Of a stretch of DNA of 64,000 nucleotides, positions 34,784 to 44,581 are shown piece by piece; positions within the stretch are counted from its first letter, which is position 1, and the number at the start of each line of letters is the position of its first letter. A program made the position numbers and the translations under genes. The notes under the pieces were generated by a model. It saw nothing but the letters and a program-made list of their open reading frames with translations, was not told the origin of the DNA and made no database searches. Location of the stretch: the NCBI GenBank assembly GCA_017646625.1, contig JAGCMF010000030.1, positions 1 through 64,000 on the forward strand. The letters run 5' to 3'. This DNA comes from Alistipes sp. (GTDB lineage Bacteria; Bacteroidota; Bacteroidia; Bacteroidales; Rikenellaceae).

Positions 34784-34924
34784 ATGAAGAGAAACGAACA
34801 CTACTTATCGCCCGAGCTGACTGTCATCAGCGTTGTGGTTGAGGCTGGATTCTCCGTATCGGATGAGTCGGATTATGGATACCCTGGAGAGTATCCCGAT
34901 TGGAATGATTTTGGTGAATTTTAA
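34784..34924 (+). CDS. 46-aa small protein preceding a fimbrillin gene
   Basis: Begins MKRNEHYLSPELTVISVVVE, continues with GFSVSD and an acidic Tyr/Pro/Gly-rich stretch and ends WNDFGEF. It is the first reading frame after the promoter, and its stop is 13 bp before the fimbrillin ATG, suggesting translational coupling. It has no signal peptide or cysteine. The YxSPEL...V-GF...W layout resembles short Bacteroidales peptides I recall beside fimbrillin-type lipoproteins, but I cannot verify a family. Export or leader function is not shown. Confidence 0.6.
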   Translation: MKRNEHYLSPELTVISVVVEAGFSVSDESDYGYPGEYPDWNDFGEF

Positions 34925-34937
34925 TGTGATGACAGCT

Positions 34938-36998
34938 ATGAAGAGATTTTTTGCACCTATTATTGCATTGGCAATGCTCACAGTGGGCTGCGCCAAGGAG
35001 GAGATGCCTAATGTTACTCCAGAGCAGACACGCACTATAGGCGTTGTTGCCGAGGGCGATGCCACACGTACCTATGTCGATGGCGAGACTATCAAGTGGC
35101 ACGATAGTGGCGAGCAGCTCAACATCATCTACTTTGCTGATGAGAGCACCACACGTCGCCAGAGTGCTACACATGAGGATTACACCGTTGAGGATAACCG
35201 TGCGATGTTTACTGCCGACTTCACCACCACTGATGGTGCCTTGCAGTACACCTTCGGCGCCTTCTACCCATACGCCTATAAGAGCACCACATCAACTATA
35301 ACCCTTACGTCACTCACCGAGCAGACACCCACAGCCGATGGCTACGACCCCAAGGGCGATATCCTTGTCTCTATGGAGCCTGTTGTCACAAGTGGTGTGC
35401 CCGACCAGATATCGTTTAAGTTTGCACGTATGGTGGCCTTCGCCAAGATGACACTCAAGGGCATCGGCGTGGGCGAGAAGATTGAGAAGGTAGTATTCTC
35501 ATCTCCTGCGAAGCCTGCAGGTAGTGTTGTTGTGAGTGTACACCAGCCCGCAACTGTCGATAATGCCAAGTGGTATAACAACTATGAGGATATAACCCTC
35601 AATATGGGAGGTCGTGAGGCTACAGGTGAGGATACAGTATGGTTTACCACCATGCCAACAGACTTGAGTGGCTCGGAGTTCACTGTTACGGTGACCACCG
35701 ATAAGCAGGTGTACTTCAAGCGTGTAGACCTTGAGGGTAAGAGCCTATGCTTCGAGAGAGCAGATGTTGCAGTCTTCACCGTCAAGGACCTCGCTATCCA
35801 GGAGAAGCCAAAGGCCTATAAGCTCCTAACAGATGTTGCGCAGCTCAACGTGGGCGATAAGGTCATCATCAGCAACCGCAACAACGCCACTACATCTGCC
35901 AAGCATCTCTCTGTGAACCCATATGACGCTACGAAGATTGGCTTTGTGTCATATATGACCGTCACCGATGACCTCGAGATCTTGGAGACAAGCCTCACCG
36001 CCGATGTTGCCATCTTCACCCTCGAGGCGGGAGCTACGCCAGGCACATATGCCTTTAAGGATGCCTCTGCGGGCTACCTCGCGGGCACATACGATGATGC
36101 TAACTGGTCGAGCTCGTTGTTCTATAGCCCTACGTTGGTCGCTGGTGCCTCATGGACCGTGGAGCTCATAGAGCAGGGTGCCAAAATGGGCTCGTCGTAT
36201 AACGGCTCAAGCGTGCGCTACCTCAACAACTACGACAACTCTAAGATGAACTACGCAAATAGCCGTGGCACAAACAACAACTACTATATATATTATATGG
36301 ATGGTGAGGCTGGCACTGGCGATGCGGAGCAGACAACACCTCTTGCAACACCTGTTGTTGAGGCTACGGCAGTGGGTAATACCATCACCGCAACATGGGC
36401 CTCTGTTGAGGGTGCTGCAGACTATACCGTAACATGTGGCGCAACAACAATCACCGTTGTGGAGACTACTGCCACATTCGAGGGCTTGGAGTATGACAAG
36501 GAGTATACCGTAAGCGTTGTTGCTAACCCCGCAGATGCCTCTGTGAATGGCGCGTCGGAGGCGGGTGTGGCAACTGCTACTACCGAGTCTAACGGCGCTG
36601 CTGCCGTTGAGACCATCACCCTCGACTTCAAGGGCCACACAAATGCAAGCGGTAATAGTGTGGGTACTCTCTATGATGGCGACATCACGGTATCATCTTC
36701 AGGTAGCTGGCGTACAGATAAGACTGATGGTCGCGATTGCATCTACATCGGTCGCACAACAAGCAATGAGATTCGTGTTGAGGCAAAGAATGGTAAGGTC
36801 ATCACCAAGATTACCATGACAGCCCCTGTGGGTTACGTCATAGATCTTAAGGCGAAGGAGAATGATGGTTTCTCAACTACAACCTTCGCAAGCGTAACTA
36901 CCTTGGAGTGGAGTGGTGAGTGCAAGTCACGTGTGGTATTCACTCCAGCGGGTTCTTCACACACTAACGTAGAGACTATTACCATAGAATATAGGTAG
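34938..36998 (+). CDS. Fimbrillin-family lipoprotein
   Basis: 686 aa from MKRFFAPIIAL, chosen for its SPII signal (AMLTVGC); the frame extends 35 codons further 5' through the small upstream ORF. The N-terminal half matches the fimbrillin pattern (TRTYVDGETIKWHDSGEQLN, FGAFYPYAY, FKFARMVAFAKMTLKG). A Fn3-like domain lies at ~480-570 (PVVEATAVGNTITATWASVE) and a C-terminal beta domain follows (ITLDFKGHTNASGNS). It is an anchored surface or fimbria-like protein; whether it polymerises is unclear because no Mfa/Fim assembly genes are adjacent. Confidence 0.82.
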   Translation: MKRFFAPIIALAMLTVGCAKEEMPNVTPEQTRTIGVVAEGDATRTYVDGETIKWHDSGEQLNIIYFADESTTRRQSATHEDYTVEDNRAMFTADFTTTDGALQYTFGAFYPYAYKSTTSTITLTSLTEQTPTADGYDPKGDILVSMEPVVTSGVPDQISFKFARMVAFAKMTLKGIGVGEKIEKVVFSSPAKPAGSVVVSVHQPATVDNAKWYNNYEDITLNMGGREATGEDTVWFTTMPTDLSGSEFTVTVTTDKQVYFKRVDLEGKSLCFERADVAVFTVKDLAIQEKPKAYKLLTDVAQLNVGDKVIISNRNNATTSAKHLSVNPYDATKIGFVSYMTVTDDLEILETSLTADVAIFTLEAGATPGTYAFKDASAGYLAGTYDDANWSSSLFYSPTLVAGASWTVELIEQGAKMGSSYNGSSVRYLNNYDNSKMNYANSRGTNNNYYIYYMDGEAGTGDAEQTTPLATPVVEATAVGNTITATWASVEGAADYTVTCGATTITVVETTATFEGLEYDKEYTVSVVANPADASVNGASEAGVATATTESNGAAAVETITLDFKGHTNASGNSVGTLYDGDITVSSSGSWRTDKTDGRDCIYIGRTTSNEIRVEAKNGKVITKITMTAPVGYVIDLKAKENDGFSTTTFASVTTLEWSGECKSRVVFTPAGSSHTNVETITIEYR

Positions 36999-37022
36999 AC
37001 GGTAATATACATTCATATAATA

Positions 37023-37055
37023 AGGGCGTGTCCAACTGGACACGCCCTTGCTTTG
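37023..37055. terminator. Bidirectional terminator
   Basis: Perfect 11-bp stem AGGGCGTGTCC/GGACACGCCCT with AACT loop between the convergent fimbrillin and 887-aa lipoprotein genes. Confidence 0.85.
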
Positions 37056-37070
37056 TGTGTAGTGCGACGA

Positions 37071-39734
37071 CTACAACTGTGTGATAGAGTCAGCCACGTA
37101 TGCGAACTTACCTGTCTCAACTACGTCGAATGTGAACGAGTAGTTGGCGTTAGGACCGTAGGCATATACTACGATGACAACCTTCTTATACTCGTCAGGA
37201 GTCATCTCTGGGAACATGTAGCTCAATACCTCGGCAAATACCTCGGCGCTATGCTCCTTGAGCTTTGCCAAAATCTCATCGTCAGACAAGTCGCCCATGC
37301 CAGCAGCGGTGAAGCCACCCTTAACGGCTGATGGACGCCAGTCGATGTTGCCATAGTATGCTGAAGCACCTGTGTAGAACTCGTTGTTACCGTAGTTAGA
37401 TACCCAGTAGTTACCTGCAGGCTTCTGTCCATCAATCATAACGATGTCGGTAGTGATAATCACACCTTCATTGTCACGTGCAGGAGCACCCATAGGAACA
37501 TCCTTGAAGTCGTAAACCCAGTTTACGCAGTACTGGTAGAAGGCACGTGTGTCGGGGCTCGATGTGTTGGTGTAGTTGAGCTCCAATGTACGGTCAATAT
37601 TCCACTTACCCTCGCCCTTACGGAACTGGTCAGTCTTCTCGGTGAAGTATATAGTCTTTGACCATGCGCCATCGAAGACATACTCGTCAACCTTCCATGT
37701 TGTTGCAGAGTTAGCGTAGCAGCGGTATGCAACATACATCTTATCATCAACCTTCGCATATGGATATGTGTTGTTGAGGAATGTTGGGATGTAGTAGTCC
37801 TGATCGGGGTTAGTGAAGTTACCATAGTTCTGACCCATGGCTGTGTAGTCAGCAGGCTGAATAGCCACTACGTTAGCAGCCTCATATCCTGTGCCGTTGT
37901 ACTTGAAGTATGCATAACGCTTCTCACTCTTCACTGTGAGAGCAAGGCGTGATACCGCAGCAGTAGGCTCTACAGATGTAACAACCATGTTGATGAACTT
38001 AGGCTCCTTAGGATCACCATACTTCGATATAGAGCAGAAGTAGCCATAGAGTGTACACTCGAGACCATCTGTAAGCATAGCCTTAACCTCGTCAGTAGCG
38101 CCATAAACGCTACCCTCAGCCTTCTCAGCGCCGTCGATAGTGAAGTTGAAGTAGTTACCGCTAACAACAACCTGACCTGACATCTTAGCGTAGAATGCAT
38201 AGTCATCGTATGTGCGCTCAACAAGGAGATTATCTGCAGCAGCACCAGTGATATCCATAGGTGTAGGATACTTAACAGTGGTTGTGCCAGTCTTCTCTAC
38301 GGTAACATCGCCCTTAGAGTAGTCGATCTGGAAACCGCAGTTGTAAGAGCCGATAGGGCCAGATACTGTAACCTCATCACCAACTGCAAGACCGAGGTTT
38401 GCAGCCTTGTAGATAAGTACTGAACCACCATTGTCGGTGAGGATAGGACCCTGTGTTGAGAGAGCAGAGATGTAACCCTTAACCTCTACAACATCACCCT
38501 TAGCCGCTGAGCCAAGAACAGATGTGTAGGCGTTACCAGCGTCGATAGCTGGAACCTCGCCAACGCTTACAACGATAACGTTAAGGTATCTGCCGCTTGA
38601 TACTGATACGAGGTAGCCGTAAACGGTTGTCTTCTCGCCAGCAGTGAAGAGAGCCTTAACCTCGTCAGAAGCACCGTAGATGCTACCCTCGGCAGTCTCA
38701 GCGCCATCCATAGCGATGTTGATGTAGCCCTTCTCTGAGATTGAAGGAGTACCCTCGAACACAACAAACTGAGCGTAGCAATCCTCAGTACGTGTTGTGA
38801 GGATGTTATCCATAGCTGCGCCATCAAGCGCTACTGGCTGTGGGTATGCAACAGTTGTTGTACCTGTCTTCTCGATAGTGAGGCCTGTAGTGCCAATCTG
38901 GAAGCCAGTGTTGTAAGACGAGATAGTACCAGTAAGCTCTACTACGTCACCAATCTCATAGCCAGAAGTCTTGTAGAGAAGTATAGAGCCACCATTGTCA
39001 GTGAGGATAGGACCCTGTGTTGAGAGAGCTGAGATGTAACCTCTAACCTCCACAACATCATCCTTAGCTGCAGTGCCGAGGACAGATGTGTACTCTGCAG
39101 GCTGCTCTGGAGTCTCTGGCTGCTCTGGTGTCTCGGGAGTCTCTGTTGCAGGCTCCTCGTCAGAGTAGTTGTAAGTAACCACAACATACTCACCCTCGCG
39201 CGCATCATCAGCAACGGGGATAACACTCTTAAGCTTGTTGATTGTCTTTGGAGTTAGTGCTTTGGCATAATCCTCCTCCGACTCCCAGATAGTCTTGTAG
39301 TCATCCTCTGTGAGTGTGTACTCGGTAGCGGCGTTCATGAGCATAACATCCTCTGGAATATCCAAAGCGAGGGTGTATGTAGCAAGCACGAGTGAGCCAT
39401 CGTCCCACACGGGGTACTTTGCGTCGATGAAGGCTGGCATATATGCTGCAACCTCATCCTGTGTAGCGAAATACTTATTCTTGCCAATGGCTGCGAGTGC
39501 TGCAGTAGCCTCCTCGCCCTCCGCCTGTGCAAGGGCAACGTTTGTAGAGTTTTTAGCGATGGCAGCATAGTCGTCGTCGGTGAGTGTGATGCTCGCCTCC
39601 TGCACATCCGTAATAGTGCCATCGTTGTTGTAACCGGGCAGATAGTGCTCGTTGAAGTAGTCTGTCTGGCAGCTCAAAGCCATAAGAGCTACACCTGCCA
39701 TCGCAACAAACTTTGTGATAATATTCTTATTCAT
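37071..39734 (-). CDS. 887-aa lipoprotein with two OB-fold-like repeats, partner of TonB receptor
   Basis: SPII signal (MALSC near 22). Residues ~30-205 are an acidic region with two similar stretches (EASITLTDDDYAAIAKNS; TEYTLTEDDYKTIWESE). A Glu/Pro/Gln/Thr linker follows, then two ~180-residue repeats, each opening with YTSVLGTAAK-DVVEV-GYIS and ending YGYL/YGYF (about 215-395 and 398-590), resembling OB-fold-type domains. The C-terminal ~290 residues are unassigned. It lies 11 bp after the TonB receptor gene on the same strand, in the place usually held by SusD, but is not SusD-like. Likely a surface cofactor for the receptor's substrate. Confidence 0.78.
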   Translation of the reverse strand: MNKNIITKFVAMAGVALMALSCQTDYFNEHYLPGYNNDGTITDVQEASITLTDDDYAAIAKNSTNVALAQAEGEEATAALAAIGKNKYFATQDEVAAYMPAFIDAKYPVWDDGSLVLATYTLALDIPEDVMLMNAATEYTLTEDDYKTIWESEEDYAKALTPKTINKLKSVIPVADDAREGEYVVVTYNYSDEEPATETPETPEQPETPEQPAEYTSVLGTAAKDDVVEVRGYISALSTQGPILTDNGGSILLYKTSGYEIGDVVELTGTISSYNTGFQIGTTGLTIEKTGTTTVAYPQPVALDGAAMDNILTTRTEDCYAQFVVFEGTPSISEKGYINIAMDGAETAEGSIYGASDEVKALFTAGEKTTVYGYLVSVSSGRYLNVIVVSVGEVPAIDAGNAYTSVLGSAAKGDVVEVKGYISALSTQGPILTDNGGSVLIYKAANLGLAVGDEVTVSGPIGSYNCGFQIDYSKGDVTVEKTGTTTVKYPTPMDITGAAADNLLVERTYDDYAFYAKMSGQVVVSGNYFNFTIDGAEKAEGSVYGATDEVKAMLTDGLECTLYGYFCSISKYGDPKEPKFINMVVTSVEPTAAVSRLALTVKSEKRYAYFKYNGTGYEAANVVAIQPADYTAMGQNYGNFTNPDQDYYIPTFLNNTYPYAKVDDKMYVAYRCYANSATTWKVDEYVFDGAWSKTIYFTEKTDQFRKGEGKWNIDRTLELNYTNTSSPDTRAFYQYCVNWVYDFKDVPMGAPARDNEGVIITTDIVMIDGQKPAGNYWVSNYGNNEFYTGASAYYGNIDWRPSAVKGGFTAAGMGDLSDDEILAKLKEHSAEVFAEVLSYMFPEMTPDEYKKVVIVVYAYGPNANYSFTFDVVETGKFAYVADSITQL

Positions 39735-39745
39735 AGTAGTAGTTC

Positions 39746-42448
39746 CTAGAAGCTAATTTTTAGACGTACTGTGTATGTGCGACCGAATGAGTACATAACG
39801 GCGTAGCAGTCCTGCCAGCCCTTTGCGTCAGTAGCACACTGCGCATCCATAACGTAGTTATAGTTGTAGAGGTTGTTAACGTTACCATAGATTGTGGCGT
39901 TAACCTTACCAATCTTGAAGGCGTAGCTTGCCGAGAGGTCGAGCTGGTGGCCTACAGGAATCTTCCATGGGTCGTTAACAGTTGTTGTTGTGTTAGCCAC
40001 AGCTGTAGAGCCGAGGTAGAAGTCGGCATAGTTGTTAGCGTAGAGGTTGAAGTTAGCGCTGAGGCGCATGCCCTTGAATGGGAAGAGGTCTACGCCAACG
40101 GCTGCTGTTGTCTGTGCCGAGCCAGCAACGTGTACACCCTTCTGCTCGAGCTCAATCCAAGCGTGGTCCTCTGCCATGATGCCCGATGCTATTGTGCCGT
40201 CGAGCTTCGCTGTCATAGGCTGACCCTGTGAGTCGTAGTAGTAACCGCGTGCGTTGCTTGACCAGATCCAGTCGCCCCATGAGAGCATACCGGTGATGTT
40301 AATCCAACGTGCAGGCTTATAGCGAAGGTCGAGCTCTACGCCGGCATGACGTGCGTCGATGCCTGTGAGGTTAACACGTGCATAGTCGCCGTTAGACATG
40401 AGCTTTGAACGTATGTCAGCCTTATCCATCCACAATGTGTAGTATGCGTTGATGTTCATTGCGAACTTCTCTGTGCGCAAGCCGTAGCCACCCTCAACAG
40501 AGAATACCTTCTCGTTAACGGCATCAGGGTTTGTGATGTGGCTTGTTGTAGACTGAAGGAACGCACCACCAGAGAAGAATGGAGCACGTGAGATGTAACC
40601 TACGTTGAGGAAGAGGTTAGAGGCGTTTGTGACGTTGTAGTTAACACCCGCCTTTGCAGTGAATCCCACGAAGTTCATAGTCTCTGAACGCTGGTGTGCC
40701 TCGTCGTAGTAGAAGCGGTCCACACGCCAGTAGCCTGTGTTAGATACAGAGCCTGATACGAAGGCGTTGAGCTTGTTGTGTGTATACTCGAGCTGTGCGA
40801 AGACGCCCTCCTGGTGTACGTGACCATCATAGTCGCGGTATACGATATCGCCCACTGTGAGCTTCTCGTTCTTCCAATTAGGGTCAGCCGCAGCGGCGTT
40901 GTTCTCCACCTTCACGTTCTTACGGTCGCCATCGTCGATGAAGTACTCACCGCCGTAGAGGTCGATAATCTCGTTTGTGTGCTGACCCACGTAGTAGCGC
41001 ACGTCGACACCTGCCGAGAGCTCCAAGCCTGGGAGCAACTCGTTAGAGTATGTAGAGAGCAGACCGTACCACATGTGGTTGTTCACAGACTTCGACATAA
41101 CCATGTTAGAACCTGTTGTGCTTGCCATGTTCATATCCTGGATAGCGCCGTAGTCGAAGGTACCATCCTCCATGTTACGGAAGTCGTAGAGGAGCTTACC
41201 GTTAGATGAGCCATTCCACATAGAACGGTATGCCGATGTACGACCCTGGCCAGAGTAGCCTGAGCCACGACCTATAGATACGTAGAGGGCTGTTGAGAGT
41301 GATGACTTGTGGTCTATCTGCCACTGGTGGTTAAGAGATATCTGTGGCTTGTGGTACTCGTTAGTCATTGACGAACGTTCCTTGCCGCTGTTGTCGAAGC
41401 CGTATACGGCGTTGTAGCGATACTTATCCTTCTCGCCAGTCCAGCGTGCTACGTTGTTCCACTCCTCGATAGAGAGACCAGCATATAGAGGCTTACGCTG
41501 GTTGTGGCGCTGTGGTGCACCGAAAGCAGTAAGCGAGAGCTGGTGGTTAGAGTTGATACGCTTTGAGATGTTTACGAACCAGTTGTACGCATCGTAGCCA
41601 GTACCCTGGATGTAGCCGTCGCCCCAGCGCTTTGCAAGGAGCACACTCATTGCCCATCCGTTATCCATGAGACCTGTTGAGAAGCTTACAGACATTGTGT
41701 TAGCGCCATCGTTACCTATGCCGTACGATACTGTGCCGCCCTTCTTTGCGTCGATGGTGTTTGTCACGATGTTGATAGTACCACCCACTGAAGGTGCCGA
41801 TATCTTCGAGGCACCCATACCGCGCTGTGTCTGCATAGAACGTGTCACGTCAGAGAGGCCTGCCCAGTTAGACCAGTATAGGCCACCCCACTCCATGTCG
41901 TTCACGGGCACACCGTTGATCATCACGGCGATGTTTGCCGACTTGAAACCACGCATGTTGATCTTCGAGTCGCCATAGCCACCACCATCCTTTGTTACGT
42001 ATACACCAGGTGTAGACTTAAGGATTTCGGGGAACTCCTGGCCACCGAGCTTGAACTCGATCTCGGAAGCTGCAACTGTAGATACGGCAACAGGTGTACG
42101 GCGCTGCACGGCGATAGACTGTGTGATAACCACGTCGTCCATGGCGATGGCGTCGAGCTCCATCTTGATAACGCCGAAGTTGTGCTGTGCACCCGCGGTG
42201 TTGGCGTCAAGGAGCTGTGTCTTGTAGTTCAAATAGCTAATTTGAACCTGCGAATTACCGCCACTCAACTGTAGTCTGAAACTACCGTCAGTGTCGGTGC
42301 TTGTGCCGATAGTCGTGCTGGGGATAATCACCGTAGCGCCGATCAGTGGCTGATCGTTCTCGTCGACAACTGTACCCGTCACGATAGTCTGTGCCGATAC
42401 GGTAAGCGTAGCAGCAAGACCAAGCATCAGAAGTAAAAGTCTCTTCAT
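39746..42448 (-). CDS. TonB-dependent receptor, SusC-like architecture
   Basis: 900 aa from MKRLLLLMLG (an in-frame ATG two codons upstream is possible). After the signal (LTVSAQ) comes a carboxypeptidase-regulatory-like domain (~22-110; GTVVDENDQPLIGATVIIPS). The plug follows (~120-245; NMRGFKSANIAVMINGVPVND, GGTINIVTN), then the 22-strand barrel ending YTVRLKISF. It imports an unknown ligand across the outer membrane with TonB energy. There is no SusD gene; the next gene in the unit is the 887-aa lipoprotein. Confidence 0.93.
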   Translation of the reverse strand: MKRLLLLMLGLAATLTVSAQTIVTGTVVDENDQPLIGATVIIPSTTIGTSTDTDGSFRLQLSGGNSQVQISYLNYKTQLLDANTAGAQHNFGVIKMELDAIAMDDVVITQSIAVQRRTPVAVSTVAASEIEFKLGGQEFPEILKSTPGVYVTKDGGGYGDSKINMRGFKSANIAVMINGVPVNDMEWGGLYWSNWAGLSDVTRSMQTQRGMGASKISAPSVGGTINIVTNTIDAKKGGTVSYGIGNDGANTMSVSFSTGLMDNGWAMSVLLAKRWGDGYIQGTGYDAYNWFVNISKRINSNHQLSLTAFGAPQRHNQRKPLYAGLSIEEWNNVARWTGEKDKYRYNAVYGFDNSGKERSSMTNEYHKPQISLNHQWQIDHKSSLSTALYVSIGRGSGYSGQGRTSAYRSMWNGSSNGKLLYDFRNMEDGTFDYGAIQDMNMASTTGSNMVMSKSVNNHMWYGLLSTYSNELLPGLELSAGVDVRYYVGQHTNEIIDLYGGEYFIDDGDRKNVKVENNAAAADPNWKNEKLTVGDIVYRDYDGHVHQEGVFAQLEYTHNKLNAFVSGSVSNTGYWRVDRFYYDEAHQRSETMNFVGFTAKAGVNYNVTNASNLFLNVGYISRAPFFSGGAFLQSTTSHITNPDAVNEKVFSVEGGYGLRTEKFAMNINAYYTLWMDKADIRSKLMSNGDYARVNLTGIDARHAGVELDLRYKPARWINITGMLSWGDWIWSSNARGYYYDSQGQPMTAKLDGTIASGIMAEDHAWIELEQKGVHVAGSAQTTAAVGVDLFPFKGMRLSANFNLYANNYADFYLGSTAVANTTTTVNDPWKIPVGHQLDLSASYAFKIGKVNATIYGNVNNLYNYNYVMDAQCATDAKGWQDCYAVMYSFGRTYTVRLKISF

Positions 42449-42531
42449 AAGCATTTGATTAAGTTAATAAAATATGTAAGTTATTGTTTGTTTAGCCGAT
42501 GTTGGGGGGTCTAAAAACAATACTGCCACGG

Positions 42532-42539
42532 CAAAGGTA
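42532..42539 (-). promoter_or_regulatory. -7 box of the TonB receptor unit
   Basis: TACCTTTG on the minus strand, ~85 nt upstream of the start. The intervening leader contains a TGTTGGGGGGTC run. Confidence 0.55.
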
Positions 42540-42627
42540 ACCTATGCGTGGCAAAAAAACAAATATAAGACCTCCTATTTGTTTATTTATAAACAATGGG
42601 TGGTTTTTGTGGCGTTGCTGCACTGTG

Positions 42628-43548
42628 CTACTTACGCCTCCTGCGTGTTGATAACCAAAATTTTATAAGTCTCCAGCGCATCTTCTCGGGGATGTGTGCG
42701 CAGAGTATGTCGCCTATGGATGGTGTTTTGAATATTGCGGTGCTTGCCTCCAAGGCGCGCATAGCCTCCTCGCTACCCACATCCTGTATAAGTCTATTTA
42801 GGCGGTAGCAACGTGCGCGACGCACCTCACGGTTGTAGCCTCTGCCTACCATGTCGTGGAGCTCGCCCAGCACCACCATCGACTGTATAAGTTTCTCCGA
42901 CGAGATGGTGTTTGTGCAGCTTGTGGTGTTGTAGCGGTTGTAGAGGTAGCACCATGCGTTGTGTAGCGTCTTGACGCTGCGGCTGTGGTATATGGCTGTT
43001 GTGAGGAACTTCCAATCCTCGGCATAGCGCAGCGTGGTGTCGAAGCGTATTGCGTGCCTCTGGATTATCTCGCGGCGGTATATCGTGCCTCCTATGCCTA
43101 TTATCGTGCGGTGGCCTATCACGTGACGCAGTGCCTCCTCCTTGGTGCGTGCCTCACGTAGCCTACGACGTCTTGTCCTGCCTTCGGCGAAGATGTCGGT
43201 TATCGAGAAGCGTATTATGTCGTAGTCGTCGAGGTAGGGCTTGCATAGCGCAAATGTCTCGGGGGATAGCTTGTCGTCGGCATCGAGGAAGGCTATCCAC
43301 TCGCCCTGTGCGTTGTCCAGTCCGAGGTTACGTGCCGAGCTAACACCGCCGTTGGGCTTGTGTATCACCTGTATGTTGTCGTGACGTGCACCATATTCGT
43401 CGCATATCTTGTCGCTGCCATCCGTACTACCGTCATTTATGAGTAGTATCTCCGTGTCGCCATACTCCTGCTCGAGGATGCTCTCAATGGCACCACCGAG
43501 GTACTCGGCAGCGTTGTATACAGGTATGATGACGCTTATTCTTGGCAT
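42628..43548 (-). CDS. Family 2 glycosyltransferase
   Basis: 306 aa from MPRISVIIPVYN (seven extra in-frame codons upstream are probably untranslated). GT-A fold: VSVIIPVYNAAE-type start, INDGSTDGS, KPNGGVSSARNLGL and the metal-binding FLDADDKL. It transfers a sugar from a nucleotide donor, probably to cell-surface glycan; donor and acceptor are not predictable. Isolated from other glycan genes. Confidence 0.9.
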   Translation of the reverse strand: MPRISVIIPVYNAAEYLGGAIESILEQEYGDTEILLINDGSTDGSDKICDEYGARHDNIQVIHKPNGGVSSARNLGLDNAQGEWIAFLDADDKLSPETFALCKPYLDDYDIIRFSITDIFAEGRTRRRRLREARTKEEALRHVIGHRTIIGIGGTIYRREIIQRHAIRFDTTLRYAEDWKFLTTAIYHSRSVKTLHNAWCYLYNRYNTTSCTNTISSEKLIQSMVVLGELHDMVGRGYNREVRRARCYRLNRLIQDVGSEEAMRALEASTAIFKTPSIGDILCAHIPEKMRWRLIKFWLSTRRRRK

Positions 43549-43566
43549 AGCGATAGTTTTATGGTG

Positions 43567-43574
43567 CAAAGGTA
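43567..43574 (-). promoter_or_regulatory. -7 box of the glycosyltransferase gene
   Basis: TACCTTTG on the minus strand, 19 nt before the chosen ATG, favouring the shorter start. Confidence 0.55.
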
Positions 43575-43677
43575 TAGATTTTTACTCGTTGATACAACTC
43601 CATCCATATATGTTGTGCGCTGCGGAGCCTGATGATATATTTATTTATTCTTAATAATGATTAATTTCTATAAAATT

Positions 43678-43710
43678 ATTGGTTGCATAATAAAAAAATT
43701 ACTATCTTTA
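43678..43710 (+). promoter_or_regulatory. Promoter of the cytochrome c maturation operon
   Basis: TTG-containing -33 region near 43679 and TATCTTTA at 43703-43710. The implied transcript start (~43717) is almost at the first usable ATG. Confidence 0.5.
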
Positions 43711-43727
43711 TGCCCTGTATGAGATGT

Positions 43728-44570
43728 ATGCAGAAAGAGAGAGAGTATAGATATCCTGTTGGTGCCATCGTGACTGCTGTGGTAGCCATCCTCACCACCA
43801 CTCTTCAGGGTGTTGTGGGTGACTTCCCCGTGGCGTTGTTTAGCTTTCCGCTAAACATCATTGCCATGATGCTATGGCTTGTCTCTCTTACTGTTATATA
43901 TCGCAATAGGGGCACCTCGCGCCTCTGCAGAGTGCTCATGTCGAGGTCGGCAACATGGCTCTCGTTGCTCGTCATGGCCACCATAGGCCTTGTGCTTGGT
44001 CTGCAGCGAATGCCCTCGAGTGCCTCGTGGGGAGTTGTTGTGGGTCTGCTCTATGTCATGAGCCACCTCTACCTCATCACGCTACGTGGCATGTGCGCAA
44101 CAGGGGCTGTGCGCTGGCGCTTCACGCTCCTGCATCTCGGCCTTCTTATTGCTCTTGGCGCTGGTTTCTGGGGTGCTCCAGATCGTGTGCAGTTGCGCAT
44201 GGCGGTGGATGGACGTGCCAATAATGTCGCCTACACCATGTCGGGCGAGGCACACACGCTTGACTACTACATCAGTCTCAAGGAGTTTAGCGTAAGGCCT
44301 GGGGGCGGTGGTGAGCATATGCAGTATGAGGCTACGGTCACTGTAGATAGAGAGGATGTGGTGTTGCGGGTAAATCACCCATACTCACGCACATGGGCCG
44401 AGAAGATATATATCGTAAACCACGGTGCGCAGCCCGCGGGCAACTATGTTGTCGTGGAGATTGTCATCGAGCCGTGGCAGTGGCTCTCGGCGGCGGGCAT
44501 AGTGATGCTCATTGTGGGTGCTGTGCTGATGTTTCTACGTGGCCCACGTAGGCTTAATGGTGATGTGTAA
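43728..44570 (+). CDS. ResB/Ccs1-like cytochrome c maturation protein
   Basis: About 280 aa. ATGs at 43710, 43719 and 43728 are all in frame; the last is chosen because the first overlaps the -7 box. Three or four TM helices lie in the N-terminal half, a soluble beta-rich segment (YYISLKEFSVRPGGGGEHMQ, VLRVNHPYSRTWAEKIY) in the middle and a final TM helix near WLSAAGIVMLIVGAV. This matches the short ResB-like partner of CcsA in Bacteroidetes, which helps deliver haem to apocytochromes on the outer face of the membrane. Followed by ccsA after 11 bp. Confidence 0.82.
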   Translation: MQKEREYRYPVGAIVTAVVAILTTTLQGVVGDFPVALFSFPLNIIAMMLWLVSLTVIYRNRGTSRLCRVLMSRSATWLSLLVMATIGLVLGLQRMPSSASWGVVVGLLYVMSHLYLITLRGMCATGAVRWRFTLLHLGLLIALGAGFWGAPDRVQLRMAVDGRANNVAYTMSGEAHTLDYYISLKEFSVRPGGGGEHMQYEATVTVDREDVVLRVNHPYSRTWAEKIYIVNHGAQPAGNYVVVEIVIEPWQWLSAAGIVMLIVGAVLMFLRGPRRLNGDV

Positions 44571-44581
44571 TATGTAGAGGT

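Noticed and set aside
42827..43343. Frames opposite the glycosyltransferase
   Set aside because: Low-complexity Cys/Arg/Ser translations, antisense to a recognisable GT-A domain.
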